From assembly GCA_028822125.1 (NCBI GenBank), contig JAPKEK010000096.1:1-7277 (forward strand): DNA of 7,277 nucleotides, given 5' to 3'. This DNA is from Pseudomonadales bacterium (lineage in GTDB: Bacteria > Pseudomonadota > Gammaproteobacteria > Pseudomonadales > Azotimanducaceae). Below, piece after piece: positions 1 through 5,287 of the stretch (the first letter of the stretch is position 1; the number at the start of each line of letters is the position of its first letter). A program made the position numbers and the translations under genes. A model generated the notes under the pieces. It worked only from the letters and a program-made list of their open reading frames with translations. It searched no databases and was not told the origin of the DNA.

Positions 1-1203
1 GCACTGGTGGATGATATTCACAGTGTTAACAACTGGTTTGGTGACCAGACCAACTTTAATCGGTATTTCGCAGCGATACAGCACGACAGAATCTTCCAGC
101 AGGCAGAACTTGCTGATACCCTGAAGCGGATAGCGGTATTGGGTGCTGATGATTTTTATCGTGGTGAAACAGCCAACCTCATCGTTACGCAGATGAACAA
201 AGCCAATGGTCTTATCTCGATAGATGACCTGAATAATTACCAGGCGGTATGGCGCCAGCCGTTGCGGGTAAAGTGGCGGGAATACGAAGTGATATCGGCG
301 CCCCCACCGAGCTCAGGGGGCTTTGCTGTTATTCAATTGCTCAAAATGAAAGATCATCTTGTCCACCTGTTTAAAGATATTGAACATAACTCAGCGCAAT
401 ATATACATCTGGGTGCAGAGATGGAGAAAAGGGTTTTTGCTGATCGAGCTGAGTATCTGGGGGATCCGGATTTTGTCGATATTGATGTCAGTGCATTGAT
501 TGCTGAGGACTATATCAACAGTCGCGCCGAGCAGGTCAGCGCCACAACCATATCCGAGCTTAAGGGCGTCAACCCAGGGCTGGAATCACCTAATACCACC
601 CATTATTCAATCGTCGATGCGCAGGGTAATGCAGTATCTAATACCTATACTATTAACTGGAGTTATGGCAGTGGTGTTGTTGTCGAAGGCGCTGGATTTC
701 TGCTTAACAATGAAATGGATGACTTCAGCGCCAAACCGGGTGTGCCTAATATATTTGGCGTAGTGGGTGATCAGGCTAACGAAATTCAGCCGGGTAAACG
801 TATGCTTTCCTCAATGTCACCTACTATTTTGCTAAAAGACGGTGGCGTTGAAATGGTTTTGGGCACCCCTGGTGGTTCAACCATTTTCACCAGTGTGTTT
901 CAGGTCATCGTTAATATTCTTGACTTCAATATGAGCCCCTATGAGGCGGTAGCGGCGACACGGTTTCATCATCAATTACTGCCAGCAGATCTGATTACCT
1001 ACAATGGCTTTAAGATCGGCAGCCCCCTGCCCGACGAAACTATTGCAGCGCTTGCTGATAAGGGATATCGAGCCATGCCCCATGGGTATGAATACGGTGA
1101 CGTTCAGATTGTCATGAAGCAAGGTGATTCCTGGATAGCAGCATCAGACCCTCGAGACAGGGGAGATTCGCGGGTGTTTGAAATCGCCGCTTCCAGCCCT
1201 TGA
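1..1203 (+). CDS. ggt: Gamma-glutamyltransferase, 3' part (5' end outside window)
   Basis: This Ntn-hydrolase cleaves the gamma-glutamyl bond of glutathione and transfers the glutamyl group to water or to amino acids; in Gram-negative bacteria it normally acts in the periplasm. The frame is open from base 1, leaving 400 residues; against the 580-residue E. coli enzyme about 190 N-terminal residues, including any signal peptide and the substrate-binding Arg, lie outside the window. Numbering from base 1, the self-cleavage site and nucleophile are in NTTHYS (Thr199, bases 595-597), equivalent to E. coli Thr391. Other active-site positions match: Thr217, Asn219, Glu238 (Gln430 in E. coli), Asp241, Ser270-Ser271 in LSSMSP, and Gly291-Gly292 in GTPGGS. 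The lid loop PGVPNIFG is present, which separates true GGTs from lid-less cephalosporin acylases, but it has Phe252 where E. coli has Tyr444. The gene ends in ASDPR plus a short tail. No frameshift is seen. A GTG at 7 is only an internal codon. Confidence 0.95.
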   Translation, partial: ALVDDIHSVNNWFGDQTNFNRYFAAIQHDRIFQQAELADTLKRIAVLGADDFYRGETANLIVTQMNKANGLISIDDLNNYQAVWRQPLRVKWREYEVISAPPPSSGGFAVIQLLKMKDHLVHLFKDIEHNSAQYIHLGAEMEKRVFADRAEYLGDPDFVDIDVSALIAEDYINSRAEQVSATTISELKGVNPGLESPNTTHYSIVDAQGNAVSNTYTINWSYGSGVVVEGAGFLLNNEMDDFSAKPGVPNIFGVVGDQANEIQPGKRMLSSMSPTILLKDGGVEMVLGTPGGSTIFTSVFQVIVNILDFNMSPYEAVAATRFHHQLLPADLITYNGFKIGSPLPDETIAALADKGYRAMPHGYEYGDVQIVMKQGDSWIAASDPRDRGDSRVFEIAASSP

Positions 1204-1231
1204 TTTAACTTATCAGTATCAGGGCGGGCGA

Positions 1232-1246
1232 GTGCCGTAACGGCAC
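1232..1246. other. Perfect 6-bp hairpin with 3-base loop after ggt
   Basis: GTGCCG and CGGCAC form a perfect inverted repeat around the loop TAA, starting 28 bases after the ggt stop. It would make a stable stem in RNA read from either strand. No T-run follows on the plus strand, so it is not a standard Rho-independent terminator. It could protect the 3' end of the ggt mRNA or be chance. Confidence 0.4.
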
Positions 1247-1330
1247 CAACTGTGGGAACCATTGCATCTGGTAACGCATTCATCTTATGCTTTGAAAATT
1301 GGCTGTCTGGCTGAGTCTGGTGACTTTGTG

Positions 1331-1362
1331 TTGACAGCACCCGGACTGGCATTGTTTAGAAT
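1331..1362 (+). promoter_or_regulatory. Possible sigma-70 promoter for the SDR gene
   Basis: A perfect -35 box TTGACA lies at 1331-1336. Two -10 candidates follow: TTTAGA at 1355-1360 with an 18-base spacer but a weak match, or TAGAAT at 1357-1362 with a five-of-six match but an overlong 20-base spacer. Either would start transcription just before the ribosome binding site. The ambiguous -10 keeps confidence low. Confidence 0.35.
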
Positions 1363-1368
1363 CTATAA

Positions 1369-1374
1369 AGAGGA
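1369..1374 (+). promoter_or_regulatory. Ribosome binding site of the SDR gene
   Basis: AGAGGA ends six bases before the ATG at 1381, a good Shine-Dalgarno match that fixes this start. The same hexamer with the same spacing precedes the Rieske fusion gene at 5276-5281. Confidence 0.75.
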
Positions 1375-1380
1375 TCGCAA

Positions 1381-2169
1381 ATGGATTTAGGAGTTAAAGG
1401 AAAAGTCGCAATCATCACCGGTGGCAGTGATGGTATTGGAAGAGCTGCTGCAGAAAGGTTATCTGCAGAAGGCGCATTGGTTGCACTGGTGTCCAGGACG
1501 CAGGCTAATCTGGATACGACTGCAAAAGAAATTAGCGATATTACGGGTAACGAAGTGATCGGAATTGCCACCGATGTGCGTAGCGAAGCTGCAGTTGAGT
1601 CGATGGTTGAGGCGGTTGTTTCACGCTGGGGTCGAGTCGATATTCTCGTTAATAATGCAGGGACATCTTCTTTTGCCCGGTTTGAAAAGATGACCAACGA
1701 ACAGGTTGAAGAAGATTTTAGCTTGAAGGTCATGGGAGCAATTTACTGCACTCGGCATGCTTTGCCCCAGCTTAAGAAAAATCACGGGGTGATTTGTAAT
1801 ACAACAACGCCTGGCGGTAAAGCGGCTGGGTTTGGCAGTCAGCCGACAGATTTATCAAGAGCGTCGGGTATCTCGCTCACCAAGACCTGGTCCAAGGAGT
1901 TTGCCGCAGCGGGTGTTCGAGTCAATACGGTTTGTGTCGGGCTACTGAAAAGTCGCCAACATGTCCTACGTTGGGAAACAGCCAATCAGAAGGATGCGGC
2001 CTACAGCTTAGACGATCATTACCAGAAGATGGGTCAGGCGATACCCATGGGCCGGGTCGGTGAAGCGTCTGAAGCTGGAGATGTTATCGCATTCCTGTGT
2101 TCAGCTCTGGCAAGTTACATTACCGGTGCAGCGGTTAATGTTGACGGCGGTTCATCTCCGGTTGTCTAG
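1381..2169 (+). CDS. SDR-family oxidoreductase (FabG-like fold) with an altered catalytic tetrad
   Basis: A 262-residue protein of classical short-chain dehydrogenase length and fold, presumably a cytoplasmic NAD(P)-dependent enzyme acting on a hydroxyl or keto group. The cofactor loop is TGGSDGIG (residues 13-20). Arg39 after the second strand (LVSR) suggests NADP(H) over NAD. D65 in TDV, NNAG (91-94) and the C-terminal ITGAAVNVDGG (247-257) are all standard. The catalytic residues are not. Aligned to E. coli FabG from the conserved GVRVN block back, the Tyr-x3-Lys pair reads Thr156-x3-Arg160 (PTDLSR), the Ser position falls on Thr143 in NTTTPGG, and the tetrad Asn falls on Lys116 (FSLKVMG). 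From memory, a subgroup of SDRs sharing an LK(V/L)xG segment and a following VGLxKS segment also lacks the Tyr, so this may be a family trait and not decay; the frame is intact. Substrate unknown. It reads alone, with its own RBS, and converges on the acyl-CoA dehydrogenase gene. Confidence 0.93.
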   Translation: MDLGVKGKVAIITGGSDGIGRAAAERLSAEGALVALVSRTQANLDTTAKEISDITGNEVIGIATDVRSEAAVESMVEAVVSRWGRVDILVNNAGTSSFARFEKMTNEQVEEDFSLKVMGAIYCTRHALPQLKKNHGVICNTTTPGGKAAGFGSQPTDLSRASGISLTKTWSKEFAAAGVRVNTVCVGLLKSRQHVLRWETANQKDAAYSLDDHYQKMGQAIPMGRVGEASEAGDVIAFLCSALASYITGAAVNVDGGSSPVV

Positions 2170-2309
2170 GCATATTGAGGGGGCTGACCGGTAAGGTTGA
2201 TTCAACGAATGCCGAAGCGGTCGTGCGAGGATGCCCCAGGTTTAACCGAGCCGCTAGGATGATGCGTCGGAATCAGCCCTAGATAAAGGCCGGTTTGCCT
2301 AAAAACCGA
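2170..2309. other. Convergent intergenic gap, SDR to acyl-CoA dehydrogenase
   Basis: These 140 bases separate two converging genes. No reading frame of note is seen. GGGCTGA near 2180 and TCAGCCC near 2275 are complementary but about 90 bases apart. The only convincing structure is the hairpin at its right edge, described as a terminator candidate. No T-rich terminator for the SDR gene is visible on the plus strand. Confidence 0.5.
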
Positions 2310-2310
2310 C
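2283..2310 (-). terminator. Possible Rho-independent terminator of the acyl-CoA dehydrogenase gene
   Basis: Read on the minus strand, the last base of the stop codon begins an 8-bp stem (GTCGGTTT against AAACCGGC, with one U-G wobble), a six-base loop TTAGGC, and a short run CTTTAT. The stem contains a perfect six-pair core at 2291-2296 and 2303-2308. The T-run is short and interrupted, so termination may be weak. Confidence 0.4.
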
Positions 2311-3485
2311 TAATCGGGTAAACCCAGCACACGTTTGGCAATAATATTTCGTTGAATCTCGTTACTGCCACTGTAGATAGACGCAGCTCTTGAGAAGAAA
2401 AATCGATTGTTCATCTCTCTTTCCGGGTGAGTGAAATTCTCGTCAATACCAAATGCCCGTGAGCCGTGCAGACGGGTTAACAGATCGTTATAGTCCTGTT
2501 CCAGTTCTGTACTCACAACTTTGAATATGGATGTGGCCGGGCCCGGTGTGGCTCCATCCATGGATTCTGAAACTACACGCCGCTGGGTTAGATGCAACGC
2601 CAGTGAGTCCATTTCATATCTGAGAATCTCGTCTCGGGTGGAAGCGTTGGCGAGTCTGCCTTTTATTTCACCCAGAAATGACTTTGCTACCTCAGGTAAG
2701 CTTGATGTCTTTTCTTTTGCGCCACCGGATATCAGTGATTCCATGCCCGATCGTTCGTGCTGTAATAGCCGTTTGCCCACCGTCCAGCCTCGGTTGGCCT
2801 CTCCAACGAGGTCCTCCCGCGAGGCCAGGGCATTGTCGAAAAAGGTTTCGTTAAAAGGCGATTCACCACTGAGCAATTTAATGGGTTTGACGGTCACGCC
2901 GGGTTGATCCATGGGCAGTAACATGAAGCTGATTCCTTCATGTTTTGGCGCCTGTTTATCCGTGCGGACCAGAATGAACATCCAGTCAGCATTGTGCGCA
3001 CCGGAGGTCCAGATTTTCTGTCCGTTAATGACATAGTGATCACCTTTTAATTCGGCTTGGGTCTGCAGGCTTGCCAGGTCCGAGCCAGAGCCAGGCTCGC
3101 TGTATCCCTGGCACCATTCAACTTCAGCCTGGGCAATGCGAGGCAGGTGTCTTTTTTTCTGTTCCTCCGTACCAAATTCCAGCAGCGTGGGGCCTATCAT
3201 GGAAGTGCCAAAACTGGACAGAGCAGGGCGTGCTTGAATGCGTTGCATTTCTTCGATCAGGACAATATATTCAGGTGTTGATAGGCCGCCACCACCGTAA
3301 GCTTCAGGCCAGTTGGGGACGGTCCAGCCTTTCTCTTTCATTCGCTCTAACCATAATAAGGTATCAGAATCTCTGATTGTGATCTTGGTGCTGCCATTTG
3401 ATACTTCACCCGGACCTCTAGCCCCTGGTGGGCAATTCTGTTCCAGCCATGCTCTGGTGTCTTTCCTAAAGGTGTCTAGGGACAT
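2310..3485 (-). CDS. Acyl-CoA dehydrogenase (FadE-like)
   Basis: A full-length 391-residue FAD-dependent acyl-CoA dehydrogenase, which would introduce the alpha,beta double bond in a CoA thioester and pass electrons to ETF. The N-terminal helical domain covers about residues 1-120. The middle beta domain holds the flavin-binding segments GYSEPGSGSDLASL (127-140) and GQKIWTSGAHNADW (155-168). The C-terminal helical domain ends in YSGSNEIQRN (371-380) and VLGLPD. At the place where medium-chain enzymes carry the catalytic Glu (YEGT in MCAD) this protein has Ser372, so the base is more likely Glu244 in LLQHERSG, matching the helix-G glutamate of isovaleryl-CoA and long-chain types. The ATG at 3485 starts a typical N-terminus; the upstream RBS is poor (GGAA about 10 bases before). 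It stands alone on the minus strand, divergent from the Rieske oxygenase. In FadE proteins of this shape substrates range from branched acyl chains to steroid side chains; the sequence does not say which. Confidence 0.95.
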   Translation of the reverse strand: MSLDTFRKDTRAWLEQNCPPGARGPGEVSNGSTKITIRDSDTLLWLERMKEKGWTVPNWPEAYGGGGLSTPEYIVLIEEMQRIQARPALSSFGTSMIGPTLLEFGTEEQKKRHLPRIAQAEVEWCQGYSEPGSGSDLASLQTQAELKGDHYVINGQKIWTSGAHNADWMFILVRTDKQAPKHEGISFMLLPMDQPGVTVKPIKLLSGESPFNETFFDNALASREDLVGEANRGWTVGKRLLQHERSGMESLISGGAKEKTSSLPEVAKSFLGEIKGRLANASTRDEILRYEMDSLALHLTQRRVVSESMDGATPGPATSIFKVVSTELEQDYNDLLTRLHGSRAFGIDENFTHPEREMNNRFFFSRAASIYSGSNEIQRNIIAKRVLGLPD

Positions 3486-3529
3486 GTCTACTATTCCAGT
3501 TTGCTAAAGAACTAACGCTATCAAAAGAA

Positions 3530-3559
3530 TATTTACACGGCAATCCCTATCACTGTCAA
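3530..3559 (-). promoter_or_regulatory. Sigma-70 promoter candidate for acyl-CoA dehydrogenase
   Basis: On the minus strand a perfect -35 TTGACA (3559-3554) is followed after 18 bases by TAAATA (3535-3530), a three-of-six -10 match. Transcription would begin near 3523, giving a leader of about 37 bases before the ATG at 3485. Confidence 0.45.
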
Positions 3560-3748
3560 TGGTTGAGGTGCAGACCCAGCAAGCATCAATAAGTTAACGG
3601 TCTCGGCGTGAGCAGGGACCCGACGCTGCTGGCAGGGTGTAGGCTCGATCAGTCTGGGCAGAGCATGAAATTCAGAAGTTGAGTGCTGTCCTGATCTGAC
3701 ATACTTTGACCGACCGTACCAGGGTTTCTAGTAGAGAAAGCTCGATCG

Positions 3749-3772
3749 GTATAGTTGCACCCGCAGTTATAC
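3749..3772. promoter_or_regulatory. Imperfect inverted repeat, operator-like, upstream of the Rieske oxygenase
   Basis: GTATAGTTGC and GCAGTTATAC are arms of a dyad with eight of ten positions paired, around the spacer ACCC. The centre lies about 50 bases before the oxygenase ATG. The right arm overlaps TATACT (3768-3773), a five-of-six -10 match. A repressor bound here would cover the promoter if that hexamer is used. Which regulator family binds is not evident. Confidence 0.4.
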
Positions 3773-3810
3773 TGCCGCAGACTGATAGAAACAGAGTTGA
3801 GCGCCAGCTA

Positions 3811-5127
3811 ATGTTGACATCCGAAGAAAATAAAAGGTTGACCGAAACGGGCCCTGGCACTGCGATGGGTAAAGTTTTCCGCGCCTATTGGCAGCCTGCA
3901 CTGCTGGCGCGGGAACTTAAGGCTGACGGGCCGCCTCTGCGAATAAAAATGCTGGGAGAGGATTTTGTCGCTTTTCGGGATACTTCAGGACGTGTTGGCA
4001 TTGTTGAGCCAAGATGCGCGCATCGTGGCGCGAGTCTATTTTTTGGCCGGAACGAGGCATGCGGATTGCGATGCGCATACCATGGCTGGAAATTTAATAC
4101 CGATGGCCAGTGCGTGGATCTGCCCACATCAGAGGCCGAGCTGGCTGAGCGGCAAAAACCGGAGGCTGGCATCCGGGCACTGAAGGTCGCTGAGTATGGT
4201 GATATTATCTGGGCCTTTCTGGGAGACGGTGAAGCACCGCCAGTACCGAAACTCGAGTTTGCGGAAGTACCGGCTAGTCAGCGTTTTGTTTCTAAGAAAT
4301 TCCAGCAGTGCAATTGGGCACAAGCTGTAGAAGGCGGACTGGATACCGCCCACTTCTCGTATTTACATGCTGGTATGAGCGAGGGCCAGAAAACCTCTCT
4401 GCTGGGCAGGATGGGTCGTCAGGAACCACCAGCAATCGCTAGATTTCGCTGGCTGGTTGAAGATGGTATACCCAAATTCACAGTGGCCCAGCATGACTCA
4501 GGTTTGGTTCTAGGCGCAGCTCGACAAGCCGATAATGATCAGATTTACTGGCGAATCACGCAGTTTATGATGCCAAATCATTCTCTTGCCCCGAATACCT
4601 TTCCTGGAGAGACCTGTCAGGGCAACAGCTGGGTACCCGTTGATGACCGGTCCTGCTGGATTTTCTGTTTTGCCTACCAATTGGAGCGGGACCTGTCTCT
4701 ATCAGAGCGCGACTACCTGGCCGCAGGACAGGGAATTTTCGCGGAAGTGGACGAGGATTTTGTACCGTTGCGGAGGCGAGAAAATGACTATCTGCTCGAC
4801 AGGGATATGCAGCGCGGGTCTAATTTTACAGGCATTCACGGTATTTCTGAACAGGATGCAGCCATTGCTGATAGTCAGGGTTTTATCGCTGATCGTAGCC
4901 GGGAACTGTTAGGACAGACGGATCTGGGGATCGTGCGTTTTCGACGCATCATGTTGCAGGCGGCCGCTGATGTGTTAGCTGGAAAGGCGCCCCATGGTTC
5001 AAACAATGCGGAAGCCTACCGGGTACGTTCGGGAGATGCCATGTCCGGCTGTAATGCAAAATTAGCTGACGTGCTTGAGCAGCGGTTTGGTCAGTATGCA
5101 GGCGTTTCATTGGATGTTGAAGACTGA
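3811..5127 (+). CDS. Rieske non-heme iron oxygenase, alpha subunit, phthalate-dioxygenase-like
   Basis: A 438-residue terminal oxygenase that should insert oxygen into an aromatic or related ring, or demethylate a methoxy group, using electrons from a reductase. The ATG at 3811 is chosen because MLTSEENKRLTETGPGT is the usual start of this family; longer readings add unrelated residues. Its RBS is weak. The Rieske [2Fe-2S] ligands are Cys69, His71, Cys88 and His91 (CAHRG and CAYHGW). The catalytic domain has NWAQAVEGGLDTAHFSYLH: bridging Asp178 and iron ligands His181 and His186, with Asp349 in SEQDAAI as likely third ligand. The segment NDYLLDRD and TGIHGI before it are family marks. Phthalate 4,5-dioxygenase relatives need only an alpha subunit, consistent with no beta subunit here. 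No flavin/plant-ferredoxin reductase gene is in the window. It lies 160 bases before the Rieske fusion gene on the same strand. Substrate cannot be read from the sequence; VanA- or dicamba-type demethylases are more distant alternatives. Confidence 0.95.
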   Translation: MLTSEENKRLTETGPGTAMGKVFRAYWQPALLARELKADGPPLRIKMLGEDFVAFRDTSGRVGIVEPRCAHRGASLFFGRNEACGLRCAYHGWKFNTDGQCVDLPTSEAELAERQKPEAGIRALKVAEYGDIIWAFLGDGEAPPVPKLEFAEVPASQRFVSKKFQQCNWAQAVEGGLDTAHFSYLHAGMSEGQKTSLLGRMGRQEPPAIARFRWLVEDGIPKFTVAQHDSGLVLGAARQADNDQIYWRITQFMMPNHSLAPNTFPGETCQGNSWVPVDDRSCWIFCFAYQLERDLSLSERDYLAAGQGIFAEVDEDFVPLRRRENDYLLDRDMQRGSNFTGIHGISEQDAAIADSQGFIADRSRELLGQTDLGIVRFRRIMLQAAADVLAGKAPHGSNNAEAYRVRSGDAMSGCNAKLADVLEQRFGQYAGVSLDVED

Positions 5128-5159
5128 CCCCCGGTCCTTGCGGTTTTGCCTCTAACTGG

Positions 5160-5192
5160 GCTACATCCCCTCGGATTCTTTCCGGTTGTAGC
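5160..5192 (+). other. Interrupted hairpin between the two Rieske genes
   Basis: GCTACA (5160-5165) pairs with TGTAGC (5187-5192), and inside it CGGA (5172-5175) pairs with TCCG (5181-5184) around the loop TTCTT. The two stems are separated by an uneven internal loop. No proper T-run follows, so it may be a weak terminator or attenuator, an mRNA-processing structure, or chance. Confidence 0.3.
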
Positions 5193-5275
5193 TTGACCCG
5201 CTGATTTTCTCAGATGCCGGCGAGAACATGCGCTTGTGGCTCCTGGTAATAAAGAATAGGGTTAATTTATCCATT

Positions 5276-5281
5276 AGAGGA
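5276..5281 (+). promoter_or_regulatory. Ribosome binding site that decides the start of the Rieske fusion gene
   Basis: AGAGGA ends six bases before the ATG at 5288 (nine before the adjacent ATG at 5291). This favours 5288 over the in-frame ATG at 5228, which has no comparable site and would add 20 residues ahead of the Rieske domain. Confidence 0.75.
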
Positions 5282-5287
5282 CTCGCT

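Larger units (their letters stand above)
3486..3810. other. Divergent regulatory region between acyl-CoA dehydrogenase and Rieske oxygenase
   Basis: These 325 bases have no credible gene. The minus-strand side carries a TTGACA promoter candidate. The plus-strand side carries an imperfect 24-base dyad at 3749-3772 containing TATACT, a good -10-like hexamer with no matching -35. A smaller dyad, TTTCT and AGAAA around AGTAG, lies at 3725-3739. A plus-strand frame stays open back to a TTG at 3706, but its sequence is low in family resemblance and is read here as untranslated leader. The layout, two catabolic genes pointing apart with a dyad between, suits control by one local regulator, though none is encoded in the window. 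Confidence 0.5.

Noticed and set aside
1..1203. Cephalosporin acylase instead of gamma-glutamyltransferase
   Set aside because: The lid loop and the Asp equivalent to E. coli Asp433 are present, which fits true GGTs.
1104..1352. 82-codon minus-strand frame across the ggt end and the following gap
   Set aside because: It overlaps the conserved ggt C-terminus on the opposite strand, covers the hairpin at 1232-1246 and has no family resemblance.
1356..1733. 125-codon minus-strand frame opposite the SDR gene
   Set aside because: The sequence is Ser/Thr-rich and low in complexity, as expected of an antisense shadow of a well-supported gene.
2170..2309. Small RNA or riboswitch in the convergent gap
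   Set aside because: The complementary segments are short and far apart, and no known RNA motif or promoter is visible.
2521..3507. Several plus-strand frames opposite the acyl-CoA dehydrogenase gene
   Set aside because: All lie inside a gene whose every domain is recognisable on the minus strand, and none resembles a protein family.
3600..3640. Short inverted segments AGCAG/CTGCT and GCGT/ACGC in the divergent region
   Set aside because: Stems of four or five pairs with long loops are expected by chance in sequence of this composition.
3706..3810. TTG-initiated extension of the Rieske oxygenase by 35 residues
   Set aside because: The added residues do not resemble the family, there is no good RBS, and the ATG at 3811 gives the usual N-terminus. 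The stretch also contains the dyad and a -10-like hexamer.
5228..5287. Upstream ATG adding 20 residues to the Rieske fusion protein
   Set aside because: The extension looks mildly hydrophobic, but it has no RBS and is not a credible signal peptide. AGAGGA at 5276-5281 points to the ATG at 5288.
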